From Carposina sasakii (taxonomy: Eukaryota > Arthropoda > Insecta > Lepidoptera > Carposinidae): DNA of 64,000 bases. A program made the translations under genes and the position numbers. The stretch spans positions 5,580,001-5,644,000 of the forward strand of contig CP053157.1 in NCBI GenBank assembly GCA_014607495.2, written 5' to 3'. The notes beneath the pieces were generated by a model. It was given only the letters and a program-made list of their open reading frames with translations. It ran no database searches and was not told the origin of the DNA. Shown here in pieces: positions 12,601 through 27,600 of the stretch; the stretch's first letter is position 1, and every line of letters begins with the position of its first letter.

Positions 12601-15600
12601 TCCCCGTTTCCTGTGCAATGAATAATCTTATCTGAATTTGCACATTGGCATTATAAGCTCATATCTGTGCTTTGAATGTGAATGATATGATTTATATCAG
12701 TTGACTCTACGCCCTCGATTTATTTAGGTACTAATTATTTAGGTATTAATAAAATAAAGTACTAGAACTCTATATATTCTAATATGAATGAAATTGTATT
12801 AGGCGTTACAATTCGGAAGTTCAAACATTCATTATGGGTGCGCCCACCACCGGGCCCTACACCCTCCACTGACCCTCGGATCTGATAACTCATAATTGCG
12901 ACAACAGGCACTTGCACTAACTACATACAATCGCCATGAGAAACCAGACCCGAGCACCTAGCATGCAAGACGATACATTGCACTATTCCGAAATCAAAAA
13001 CTAGATAAATAATCTATAGGTACATATGTTTCGCCAACAAGTTATCAGATCCGAGGGTCAGTGGAGGGTGTAGGGCCCGGTGGTGGGCGCACCCATAATG
13101 AATATTCTAATATGATAAATGCGAGGTTGTTATCTCTCTGTCTAATCAGATGTTATTGATGAAAATCCATTACCTTAGTCCGTGCATCTAGTATTAAACG
13201 CAGACTTTTCCATCTATACAATGTCACTTTAGACCTCGAAGAAGATATCTCTACTACGCGTTTAATGGGAAGTTTACCTATTATTGTTTTGGCATACGCG
13301 AAGAATCTTCTAGGAGAATTCTTTAATTCTTCATGAAGCATTGTGCAAAATTATAGGCAAACTAATTTCTTTGGATCCTTCTTTGGTATTCTTTCAGTAA
13401 TTTTTGATAAAGTATCTAACCATATATAACTTTCCAGAAGTCGAAGCATTACAAGTATCATAAAGCGAAATCTGACTATGTAGGTTCCACATGCAACATC
13501 TATGTTCTTGATATGAATACCGAACAATATAGAAGTAGGTCGAGGCGAGTAACAGAGATACTGTGAATTCATACTAACAAATGTTTGCCTCTAACAGGAT
13601 TTCTATCCAGGACACTGGGACTACACATATGTATAGGTATATTTCGCTCTTTGTTAACATATATAGCTAGTATATAACACAAAAATATGAGTAATATCTG
13701 TGTAATATCTGTAACCTTGTGAATGTAAAAATCTGTCATACATAGATAGATATGATGACTCGTCTAATAACTTACGAACATTCAAATGTGGACACAGCTG
13801 TGTTACCAAAAATAGAGTATTCTCAGAACTGCAGGATCGCGAATGAATTTCTACAGCCACGTTTATATAGCGGCTTCAGATGTTAAAGCTTAGTCACAAG
13901 TTTCTAGCTCATCCTTAGAGGACGTCCCTAAATTTCTTAGTAAACTTTTAATTTATCTCAAGTAGGACATGCACGGAAGGCAATGCAGCTGATGTATTCT
14001 AGTCAGTCAATAGATAAACTTTACTTAAATTATAGACACAAGTGGCGATAGCGATGTCAGCACTTTCGACGGCTTTACGAATGAAGTTGTTTTTATGCAG
14101 TCCTTCTGAAGTCATCTGTGTAAACTAGAATTGTGTAAAAGTTTCCTTAATAATTGTACAATTAAAATACCGAGAAACCGTGAAAGAAATAATATGTAAA
14201 TGTTTTTAACGATTCTTCGAAAATTATGTATGACTTCACCCAGGTAACTGATCGCGAAACAATATATCACCTTGCAAGGGTATAAAGTTGTAATTTATGG
14301 TTAATAAAATGATATTAATAGATGGTGACATAAGAAGTGATTACTATACTAACTTTTAAAGAGCGAGAGACTATTGTAGAGGTACATCTCGTTTTCACAA
14401 TGCAAGCAATCCTGCTTTAAGGTAGACTCTTAACTTCAAACGCACTCAATCTAAAAAAATTGTAAAAAAAAAACAAAGTATCGCCTTCTCTTATCCAAGT
14501 GCCCTTAAGGGAAAAGTAACACTAAGAATTCGGACATAAGTCTCTGTTAATTACAGAATACATTAAAATGTATTCGGTTTTAACTAGAATCCATTTCCGT
14601 TGTCCCTTGTGGTCTAGTTACTAAAGTTAGAATTAAATACATTAGGTATGCGTAGCTAACGTAAATAACGTCATTTATCTATCAAATTAAATATAATTTC
14701 GAAATACCAATCGTACGTAAAACGTAGTTAACCTAAGTTTAATCCTTGATTCAAACTGAAATCATTCTCAACGATAATTTTTATGTCAAAGAAGAAGAAA
14801 ACAAAGTATTTCCTTCTGTCGTTCAAGGGAAAAGTTACCACTAAGTACACAAGCATGGTCTCAGGTCTTAGTATAGGAGCTCAATGTATGTCAGTCAATT
14901 ACAAACCGTTTCAAGGTCCACTTTAGCAAATATGGTCAAAGGCCTGGATGTTACAAGTCTCGCGTCTAATTAACTTTACATTACAAAAGAAATCTAATAT
15001 TGAAAGTAAATACATCTTCTAAACACAATCAACAGAAAGGTCATTACGAGAAGGTTTCTATAGAACTTCAGAAAGTAGTTAATTTATCCGTGGACCTTGA
15101 TAATGACCTTATTCATGAACTGAGTCACGGTCGTCTATTGTCTATTTACATTCCTACGATCATCGTTAAACGTCAAAAACGTGTATAGTCTATGGCAGAT
15201 TGTTGTAAATAAAACTAACTACAAATAAACCCTATAAGAGGCATATTTAAACTCGTATGTATAAAAAAAAACTTGACTGAAGTCTATTTACGTATTTTAT
15301 ACAAAATCTTACACAGAATGTTTCGAGCATATCCAGATATCGATATAATCCCTGCGCGGCTTTTGAGAAGACTTTGGTAATGAATAGGAGAAGCAAACAA
15401 GTAGTTTAGTAATGCCTAGTAAATGCCAAAATGTTAACTTACGCTCCCGTACTACAAAAAAAAACAACATTGGGCCTTTTCAATAAAACCAAAAACAACA
15501 TAGTATAAACCACGTATAAATTAAACAATGTTTTAGTTTTGCAATAGTTATATTTCACTGCTCTACACGCGGTTTAGAAGCACAGTGTACTCGTATAATT

Positions 15601-18600
15601 AGTTCACCAGAATATTTATTTTGAATGTTAAAACATAATAAATATTTTAATATTCATATCATACAATATTTGTATACATCTAAAGTAATCAAAACTTTTA
15701 TGGCCATGAATGTTTGTTCGTGCTGTATATAAACTAATCGTTATGTAAGTGTTAAAACCAATACAGGTAACTACAGAGTAGGGTTATCCAACCAAATAAC
15801 GGCCACATAATGTTAGTGGACATTTAAAAATTGCAAAAGGTATGCCATAAAAACTACCATCAAGCTATGTTCCACCTTGAAACATATCCATTTCTTCATA
15901 AATTTTACTTTCCTACCTAATTTTAGTCATAGCTAGGTGAGTCAACCCTAGTGTTTTACATGAATATGAGAGATTTTCCGGCAAGTACATTTCTATGCAT
16001 TTATTCGTATGTTTCTAACTGTGCAGTAAAATAATACTTATTTATCTGTGTCTGTGCGCTCAAGTGATCAAATACCGAGTTGTTTACCCTTCCATTATCT
16101 GCATAGAGTCAGGGGCCGTATACCTACCCTACACGGGGTAGAGTGCGTTTCACGGTATAGTTCCCTTGGATGATGGCGCTAGTTACTATGTGTACGACCA
16201 CATTTTCTGTGTCACTGCATACGAAAAAATTTAGTTCCGATATCAGGCATAGGAGTTATTCTATGAAACGCAGTAGATACTAAATATGGAAGTGACTCGA
16301 CTATACTTTACTAAGTTTGAATCTTGTGGAGTTACTTCTAGTACCTACCATGAAGTAGAGATACATTTTCCTATATACATATAGATATTATGTACCAGCT
16401 GTAATAAAGAGGAATACTTATTTCTCTATGATAATATCTATCTATAATTAGTCCTGAATGACGCTGAGAGTTTTACATTCTTATGATATTATATATTTTC
16501 ATGAGATTTACACTTCACAAAACATTCTTAATAATACCATCATGCAACTATTTCGAAATAAAATTCAAACTCTTACTTGGTAAAACGTGTGGGATCCACT
16601 GTTACCTGTGTTTACGAGTATTAAACCCTACTGCAATGTACGTGTGCACGGGGTTTACACAACCACCTGTTTTGCAATCTGTCTGTATTATTTCAGCGTA
16701 TGTGTATATTAGAAAAATTTAAAACATCTGATTCTTAATTTTAACACATGTCAAAATCCTATGTCGACCGCGCGACCGATGTTATCATTTTCACCTAGTG
16801 ATTGTTATCATGACTCAATGGACCATTATGTCAATGCTTATGTTTAAAATATTGCTAATGTTTTGGACAAGCCCACAGAAGCGTCATCAATAATAATATA
16901 ATTATAATAGTAGATAGATACATATAAGGTAGAGTTCCTTGGTTTTTTGACTGTGATGATTAATTCCACGTCTAGTCTAAGGCGAATATCGAACCGTTAT
17001 CTAAACTTTTTTATCGATCACGATTTGCGAAACCAGTGCTCTTAGAATCCGAGTTACAAAGGAAGAACAGGGCAGAGGTGTCATAACTACAGCGAAAGTA
17101 GTGACGGCGATGATTTGAAGTCCTAACAGCATAACTTCAGAGAAAATATTGGCGGAGACGAGTGGAAATTGTAACAATATAACCGCAGAGAAAATTGTGC
17201 AGTGGACGAGTGGAAGTCCAAGCAATATAACTTCAAAATAGTGAAAAATAAAATAAAAGTGAACAACACAATAGTGGCGGGGTTACGCTCTATTGGGAGC
17301 CAAATTGAGACTATTGTTACCTTGAGAATATATATCACACAGCACACACGCATACTGCGCTGCCGTATAATCTACATTGTCGGTTGCAGGTGCAGGTCTA
17401 CATAGACTATAGCATTTCCTCATTGTAATCCCTTCATAATCCGAACCTTAGACCAAACGTGAGTCATTTTTAAACCAGTTGATAAAGACGTTGACCCATT
17501 TTGAAATAAGTCTATTTATTAACGCTACGTAAATATACATTTCCGACTAAATAATGGGTAAGTATATTATACTTGGCCGCTTGGTGCCGGCAGAGTAGAA
17601 TTCGTACCACCCCGTGTCTGCTCGTGGGTATCGTACGAGGCGATTAAGGGTTTCCGGGAGGTGGGCGGCAGCGCCTCCCGTGTTGGTAACATAGTCCAAA
17701 ATACAAACTGCGGTCACCAACCCGCCTGCCCAGCGTGGTGACTATGGGCAAATACCCCTCATGGCAGTCTTGTGGCGTGCCCTGGGGGAGGCCTATGTCC
17801 AGCAGTGGACTGCAATAGGCTGATGATGATGATTATATATTAATATGTAGTGCAATAAATGAACACGTTTAGGATTTGTATACTATTTCGTAAAATTACG
17901 CCCAACACTAGGTATGTTACATATCAAGAAGTCGAAGGTTTTTGAAGTCTGAAATATAGTGATTCAAATACTACACAGGTAGAGTTTACAATTTGTTCAT
18001 TGTCTTGACTTTATCGCAAGATTATACCGAGGAAGTCATAGGTTAGGTAAATAACTATAAACATTTGAAATTAAATTTTAGGTCCCTTTCTCCCTCAATA
18101 ATAACAATAAATAACATTTAAACAAAGGTAAGTATTTTCGATCAAAGGTAAATTTTATTTTATACCAATGCCATCTATCATCGAGTAGCGGCACTACCTT
18201 GAAAGCAGCGTCTTCAGCTGAAAGACGATCTTCAGCAAATGGCAGCTATTTCAGATGGCAAATGTCACCAGTTTGCCCGACGACTTGGCAACAGAGCACG
18301 TTTCATTGGGACCGAAGTTCATCCTGGTTTAATGTTAGATATTCATCATTGACTCTAAAAACGTTGAACTCCAAAAAATAACCGCTAGAAGGTCGTTTTA
18401 GATTTAGTTATCTACTAATTGGGGAAATCGTTGTTTTTTTGGCGGAACTAGTTACTTACATCTGCTGGGGTTTTCCTATTTTTTCCACTTATTCTATTTC
18501 AGTATGCCTTTTTTCATAAGATACATTAGATACACCATTCTGGCAAGACTAGTCAAGACTACATAATAATAACAGTAGGTACGAGTATGTGTTTAAAACC

Positions 18601-21600
18601 AATAAATGAATGAATTTGGATAGATGACTGAGTCTTCTATTTCTACCTATCCATCTATATTATTTAAGTTGTGGTAGTGAAATTGACAGAATATTTCGCT
18701 TAAAATCAACCAATTCTCATGGGCTGGTTCAATTTGAGGTTATTGTTACAGCCGCGCACTGCATTAGATATCATGAAAATTAGGCGATAATTAATATACT
18801 GTCAATCTAAGTATACACCAGAGACATGGGTATGACAGATCTATGTCTAATTACGATAGGCACCCATACAATTCAGATTTTTTTGTACTGACGACAAATA
18901 CCTGTATGGACATAGATATCCCTGCCTTTCCAGCGAGATTAACAACAAAAAACTATACCGGATAAAACCATGATTGTTTTTAGATACAACTCTGATTCAG
19001 TTTCGGTGTACGTTCACCGAATAGTTTCTTTGGATTATGGCGCTTCTTACTATGTGTATGACTACATTATTATATGCGTCACTGCATACAAAAAAAATTC
19101 GTTTCGAAATCAGGCATTGGAGTTATTCTGTGAAACGGAGTTCTATTGTACAAAAGTCATGAACTAGGTAGTCATCTATATAATCTACGATACAATCTTG
19201 ATGTGCTAAAGCAAAAGTGCTAGGTAATTGCCAAGAGTTACATCTAGATACATAAAAATAGTTACATTATTTATTTCTAACCGGTGCAATGTATATTCTG
19301 GTCTAAAATCTAGACAAGTTACAACAATAGAAGCTCAATATAAATAAATACAATAATTTCTCATTACTTGCTTGGCTTGCTGGAAGAGATCTCTTGTAGA
19401 GATAAGCTTGCCATTGTACATGCATCTCTTCTTTTATCTTGTATGCTATAATGTTTTGTGTATGTGCAATAAAGAATAAGAATGAACTAAGCATTTTCAC
19501 ATTCATACAAGAGTCACCGAACTCCAATTACACAATTTCGCTTGCTCTACCAACTATTTTAAAAGACAAGGTAAATAAAAAAACACGTCCAACCTTGCAC
19601 ACAAATCACTATAATTTCCTTCTTTACGGTAGCCAAAATATACCTACCTTTGACATGAAGAATTTGGTAGTTATCAGCTATGAACCACCGAAAATACAAT
19701 TTTCGTCAGAAAATAAAATTATTACTTATCTTGAAGTTTGAAAGTGTTGGATAAATGAATCATTCTATAAATGTGTTAAACTCTAGATTTTAGAAGATCA
19801 AGGTTACCTATTTTATAAAGTATTTTTACGTGCTGGGCTAAACCTAAATTACAAAGATTCTAAAGATGACCCTAATAGGCATTGAAGAGAAATTCAGAAT
19901 AAAACGAGAAAGGCAATAATACAAACTCAATATTATTCAATAAGCTTTTTCTTTAAGTTTTGCCTCGCCTCAACTCTCGTGTTTTTGAATTTAATTATAA
20001 AAATATACTTGTAGTAATATTTGTAGGGATTAGATAAAGAAACACGTGCTCCACGTGCCGCAGAATAACTTGCGTATTATTTTATAATATCACGTCTATT
20101 TACATCATATACTTTCCATATATTTTCCTCAATAACACGGCATAAAGAAAATTTTAAAAGATTCTAAATTCCAAGCGTCATATCTCCAACATCTTGGGTA
20201 AATATTTACTTACTGCCTATAGGATCTAGTTTTTATAAAGGTTCACTGCATTGTTGTATTACGATTCAAAAATCTGAGGAAATACTTTGCGCGCCTAGGG
20301 TAGCTATTAATAGTACTTATAGAAAACAAACGTAGCCACAACAATTATTTTTTCAATTAAAGTATCAACGTACGTTTAAGTATCACACGTATCAATCCAA
20401 ACAAATAATGACTAATTTATTCATGTATGTACGTACATTACACCAGTAAGTAAACATAACCCTTTAATTGATTACCTTACATAGCCCTCGTTATATCTTT
20501 ACCTCAATCACGACAGGTTGTGCACGTCCAGTCTGATAATCTCAAGCCATACATACCCTTCACGTGCTTCATCTACTAGAATTAATTGCATATTTATGCT
20601 AAATCCTGTGCGTCATCATACGTCATACTCTTAAGATGCGTAAATTCAACAGCCCCGTCTCAATTTGAAGACGTTTAAAAATATAACTTCCCAGTTTTCT
20701 CAGTCAGTCAAGTGCTCCCGATACATTCTCTGGAATCTAACAATCAAAATATTTACCGCAGAGTCACTCGTAAATCTTAAATGTGGCCGCTATAGGGATC
20801 TGTATCGTAGAGATTCGACGAGAAATAGACTTTGCGCGACGCGGTGACGCCCCGACGCCGCTTGGCACGGACCGTCTGGCCAACGTTGTTTGTGAACGTC
20901 TTCCATCTGTTTCATTAAACATCCACCTTTTCAGTATTGGACCAATGTTCATAATCGACGCAAGTGGGAATATTGTCGCCCGTATTTGTACGCAATCGAC
21001 TGGCGACGTTTTCATTTCTCCTTGCCCCCTGTTCTTTATCCGTCGTGATGACTTTTGGAACGATGTTGCGAAAATTTGTGGTCCTTCTTTTTGATATCAA
21101 GGAAGCTTTCAGTGAATCACTTATTAACGTACTGCTGAAAGATAGAGTGGAGACAATTGTGTAAATAAACAGTGGTGTGCCGCTAACCCTATTACGTGGT
21201 AACTTTATAAGGCTGATTTAACTGTAACGCGCTGGTTACGTTGTTATTGTGATATTATTAGTTTAGTTTTTAGTATACAAACTTTGAGTTTATTGAGTCC
21301 TACAGTTATTGAGATACTGCGGGCAGTGAATAAATTCATGTCAGAGAGAATGTCGGGACTAAAAAGATGTATAAGTCAAGTGTCTATGTTTATGACTGGG
21401 AAACCGATAAATTCTTCGGAGTCTGCCTGGAGAGAAGAATCAAACAGGTAAGAAGACGATGCATAGCATATTGACAATTCTAGAATATTCCTAACAAAGG
21501 AAAGTAAAACGTACTGAAGATAGACAAATATTTGGCACCGTTTATCGGTTTAGAGTTTTCGGTGTAATTTCTGCGAATTGTTAATATGTCCGTGTAACAA

Positions 21601-24600
21601 GGAAATGACTGATCGGTTTCTTCAACACATTTCTGAAGGCACTGAAAGATTGTTTGTAAAGCACACTGTGTTTGAATGGAGACTTTAATAAACATTTACA
21701 GAAATACGAATGAAAAGTGAGGAAAGGAAGCGTATCTGTATAAATTACTCATTTTTAATTTGCGTGTATAGTAGAAGGTATCATGTTATTTCTGACTACA
21801 AGTTTGGGGAAAAGGCTTGAATCTATGTATGTATAACCTAATATTTTTTTAAAGTAGCATAGTACATTTAACCATTTGAACGAGTATCCCATCAAAGGTC
21901 AAAAACAAAATTTACATTATGTATTTACTCACACGCTTTATGAAAAAGATAAAGTTTACATTCTTCTATGCTGCTCTGGGAGTAAAAAAACGTATAATAC
22001 TACAGCTGCTTCTCTTCCCGGGCATACTGTACAAGTCAGGGACAAGAGGGTCTTGGTGTTTTGTAGGCGATGGGCTGACCACCTGTCACTACTAACCGAA
22101 CTTGTACATCTCAACTATAATTGGTCAAAAGTGGCACCATGTGGTTCTATCGGCCCTTGGTGCTCTGCCTACCCCGTAAGGGATAAAAGCGTGATTATAT
22201 GTATGTATGTTATATACACTGCAATATTATGCTTCAGTGTAAACATACATAGTCTACATAAACATTATTCTACAAAAAAAAACAGGTATCCAGTTTGTAC
22301 AAATTGTCATGTATTCCATGTCAATATATTCTAGAAAATGAGTGAACTGTTTTGTTTAGATTTGTTAAAAATTTAACCTCATTATCATAATCTCTCTATT
22401 ATATTTTAAGAGAAAAGTAATCTGTGTATTTGTATGTTTGTTACGACTTGGATGCTGGAGAATGGGAGTTTCAGAATAATATTTATCTCTCATATAATTG
22501 TGTCGCAATGCATTTGCCATGTTTGGAAGGTTTACTGGAGGAAATCTTTATTTGTAGGATTGACAGTTATGTTTGTAATGTCGTTGTAAGTACTATAAAG
22601 AATAATAATATATGAGTCTGAGAAAAATTTGATTCGGGTATTATATAGATTAGGATTTCCACGGGACATTTCAGGTAACACTTAAAAGTTTCAGATTTGG
22701 AATAAAAAATGGTGATTGAATTATAATTTTAAAGAATCGTCATAAATACGTATACAGGGTGTAACAAAAAGGGTATGTTAAGCGTAAAGCTATGTAAACA
22801 GCCCACTATAGAGAACCTATCTACAAAATTTAAGACTCGAAATCACATTTTTATTTTTCAAGATTGTATGAAAATTCCTGAGATATTAAAAAAATCTCCA
22901 TACTATCCGGAAAAATAAACATGTGATTTCGGGTCTCAAATTTTGTGGATAGGTTCTCTACAGTGGGCTGTTCATATAGCTTTTCGCTTAACATACCCTT
23001 TTTGTTACACCCTCTATAATCTATACAATTAGCTTTCAGCCAGCGATTACCTAAATTTCTAATACTCGTGTTGCACGCACCTATTAGTGAAATCAGTGAT
23101 TCTACTAAGATCGGTTTATTTATACGAATGAATCACATACACAGTTTTAGAAGAAAATCTATTACTATTGTTTAGTTTGTCATTCATTACGTCATGCCTA
23201 CAATACGTACCTATTGCATCATGTATGTCTACTAGTCCAGTAGTAAAAATCGTATAAAAAATAACCGATTCTAAACATATGGATATCAGATACAACTACT
23301 GTTCCCATAATTCCTAATTATAAATATTAATTTTTATGAAATATTTCATGGACATGTTATTTTATTTCCTGTTCAGTGTTATCACACATATACGAGTACC
23401 TAATATGATACGTATAACCAAGGTCAGTGTAACAAATCAATTCCGATAATTTAAAACGGTGCCATTACCACTGTTGATATTTTTCTTCACTATAGAGCAC
23501 ATCACACACGGCAGCTACGTATAAGTATTAATATATTTGGGCCTTGAAATCACATGTTTATATTTTCGGATAATAATGCAGAATTCCTAAACAACACAGG
23601 AATGTTCACGGAAACCTGAAAAAAAGACACGTGTGATTCCGTGTCTCTAATTATGTGTATGTGAGAACCTGTCATAAAGATATAATAAGATATTTTCATG
23701 CCATTTCGCTTAACATGGCCCTTTTGTTACATCCTGTACATAATCAACATTTTAAGTTACCTTGTTTAGTCTACAAAACTGCTTATGGCTATTTTTAACT
23801 CAATGGTGCCGCCGTCTACTTGTAAAGGGTACCAATGTAACTAGTAATTTTCTAGACAACCAAAGCCTAATAACTTCATCATATAGGTACAGATTAAACA
23901 TTTTTCAAGAGGCTGTTGTCAAAGAAGAACTCTTAGTTAGTTATATCGAAAAGAAGTGGTTTATTGCAGAATTGAGACTTGATCCGGTATTTCCGTCTAG
24001 ATCTTTAGTATACCTATTTACTACATTATAAAGTTTTTAGTTCATAACTATAATTTGAAACTAGTTACCTACGCATAGAATTTAGTTGCATTAAATCAAT
24101 TATACCTTCAGTTGACCCAAATTCTTCTCAATCGCATTGACCACGCCATGTCCATGTTATGAGAATAATTTCAAAACAAACTTTTGCAACATTAAGGAAA
24201 TGCACTAACATTAATCGGAGTGAGTAGATCGCTAATTTATTAATAATGATAAGTTGGATCTTGCTCTAAATACCACACCAATATACAAACTAATAAATCG
24301 TCAAACCATGTTAAATGCGGAAGATGACAGATGAAGTTCCTACCTACCTACTTAAATAATTATTAAGTAGGTACCTAGTTAATAATCGAGCAGCGAATAA
24401 GTAGGCTTATGCTAATTTTACGGGTATTTCTCGATCTGTGTTGCAATTTTACGGATATTAATGATTGTTAACCCAAGTTTTCTTGGAAACGTTCGCCAGA
24501 CTGAACAAACATTGACAAGCAAAATTATGTAAGAATATCCGACTTGCATCCGAGAAATCGTATCCGATGTGTTTCTGGGTGTAGCCGTAGTAGTAATGCT

Positions 24601-27600
24601 TGTTTATTAGCTTCTTTTTAATTCATTTTGTCAGTCATGTCTGGAAAGCGCCGTCTACTGAGATCTGAAATAGTAAAAACAAAATGTCTCCTATTATTGT
24701 GCCTGTTGTCGTCACTCTGACGTCACTGTATTATTGAATGACTGGCGTGTCAAAACCAGCTATTCCCATTTATATCTACAGCACAGTTCAGAGCCAAAAG
24801 GTACTATTGGAGAGAGGGTTATAATTTATGAATTTGTCAGGTTGTGATCGATAATTTTTTTGGTTTGTTACGCTTTGTTTCTTCAAAACGCTCAATAACT
24901 CTTGCAACCTAGATAAGCGTCACAAACTTTAATTTCGAGTAGGTACATGTATTTTCCAGAATGCTAGGCATTTTTTACGACTGGTCTTGATTTCTCAAAG
25001 TCCTTAACTTCCCATTACTTGTCACGTTTAATCAAGTTAGTATAAATAGTGTTTATTCTAAAGAATTGTGTCGTATTTAATGCTTCTATTGTTTTTATAA
25101 TTATGCGATAAATAACTACAACTGCGTCATTGCCTAGTTCTAGATGCATATTAATTTCATTTGTACGATAATTTATAACTTATTGCCAAGTAAAATCATT
25201 GTTCTCTTTTTTTGTATTAACCATATTAACCCTATACTTGACACTGTGAACTTAAATGCACATTCAATTCAGATTTTTTTTTTATGGAAAATATAACATA
25301 GAATCATTTTAATAATAGCTCAAAGTAACTTCGTAAACGTTTCTTTACGTCAGGAAAAGACAACTATATCTTTCTCGCTTACACATTGTCAGTGGTGAAC
25401 AAAATGGCGAGCAGTCGATTGACGCCCGCGCAACTCTCTGTAAGTATCCTATTTTAACTCAATTTAATTAACTTATATGGTCGAAATTGCTATATTTTTA
25501 CTTTCTCAAAGGTTTATGCTATTGTTTGGTGACATTATTTTTGTAATATATTATATGAATATATAGTAATTCACGATTTGTTATATGTGTGCATTAAAAT
25601 ACACATTGCCTGGTTCAGAGTGCAGGACTCAATATTTATTGTGTATATTTAAATGCACACTGCCTGCTTCGCTATGAATAATATCAAATTTGTAATGTGC
25701 ATATAAATAAACACTGTCAACGTCATAGACTATTACTATTTGTGAATGTTGTGTCTATAAATGTACATTGCCTACTGTACTACAACATACTCGAGCCTTT
25801 GTTTAGATATAATTTTCTCGTAATACACCCCTACTAGGTACTACCCCTTACACAAAATTCCTATTCCTCAGCTTGCAATAATTTTCTTTCAGATGACTAG
25901 AGGTCGAAAAATTCTAGCTTTAGTTCCTAAATGCGGAGCCAAGTCTGATGTAGATTCCAGCGAATCCTCCGAAGATGAAATCCAGATGTGTAGACCTCAT
26001 CAAGTCGTCTCCGAGGACAGTTCTCCTGTTCGATCAATAGCGTCTTCTGTCGAAAATTTAAATATCTCCGATAGTGATGACTGTGAGTATCGAGAAGTAT
26101 ACGCTGTTGCTTCTGTCCATGGACAGCCGAGATTCAGATACAACACTATCGATTCTACTCCAAATTCACCTTCTATTCTTCAACATGATCCTGACATTAT
26201 ACTGCCTTCACCATCAGTTTATATTCCACCGTCACCATCTATAGACTCAATCTGCAGTCCCGCACAGTCAGCGCCTGCTGCAACTCCAGCATCTGTCGCA
26301 CCTGCAGCAGCTACTGTGCGTCTTCGGCGTTATAAGAAAAATCCGATAATTGTAAAGAAAAAAGTATTGAAACCTACCAAAATATTTCCTAAATGGACAG
26401 GAATGAAATTTCAAGGAGCAGCACACATAGAAGAAAATATGATTTTCGAATCTACAGATATTGAGAAATCGCCGCTTGATTACTTTAAGCTATTTTTTAC
26501 TGACGATATACAAGAACTAATAGTATATCATTCCAATTTATATTCTGTACAGAAAAAGGGCTCTTCAATAAATATTAATAAAGACGACATTAAAGATTTT
26601 ATAGCTATAAATATTTTAATGGGTGTTGTTGACATGCCGGCATATACCGATTACTGGTCAAATGACTTTAAATACGGCAATATTGCTGAAGTCATGACAC
26701 TAAAGAAATTTCAGTCTATTCGACGTTACATTCACTTTAATGACAATTTAAAAGATGACGGTGACAGGTACTATAAAATAAGGCCGTTAGTAGAAAAAGT
26801 TCGATATAACTGCACAACGAATATACCTGAAGGGAGACATTTCAGCATCGACGAGATGATGGTGCCTTACAAGGGTACTAGAGCCGGCAGTCGAAAACAA
26901 TATGTGCGGAATAAACCCAAAAAATGGGGATTTAAGTTTTTTGTTCGTGCTTCACCATCTGGCCTCGTGTATGATTTTGTTATTTATGGAGGAGACGACA
27001 CTTTCAGACTCCATACATTTACTGAGAGGGAAAAAGGTATGGGTCTCGGGGCCAAAGTTGTTATAGCTTTGGCCCAATCTATCAAACAAAAACCATGCTC
27101 TGTACTATATTTTGACAACTTTTTTACGTCAATTGAATTGATGCATCATTTAAGAAATGAGTATGGTATATTCTCCTTAGGTACTGTCAGGGCAAATCGA
27201 CTTCGAGGGGCAGAGAAAAAATTACCAAGCGACAAGGAGTTGAAGAAAAAGGGCAGAGGGGCTTTTGCACAGGTCGTGTCCAACGAACACAATATCGCTG
27301 TTGTGAAGTGGTTTGACAACAAATTTGTCATGGCTGCAAGTACTTATGTCGACGCCCATCCTGTTCAGAATATAATGCGGTATAAGAAAGAAGAAAAGAA
27401 GAAAGGTCCAGTAACATGCCCAAATTTAATAAAGCACTATAACGGAAGTATGGGTGGAGTTGACCTAGCCGATATGTTAGTCGCTTTATACCGTACAGAT
27501 TTAAAAGGCCATCGTTGGTATTTAGTATTGTTTTCTCAGATTCTAGACATCTGCGTTAATAATTCCTGGTTACTGTATCGTCACGAGAATAGTGGTAAAC

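Noticed and set aside
13153..13572. Two minus-strand frames with a retroelement-like PRRFFAYAK stretch
   Set aside because: Too short and too weak; no catalytic motif, no tail, no second copy seen.
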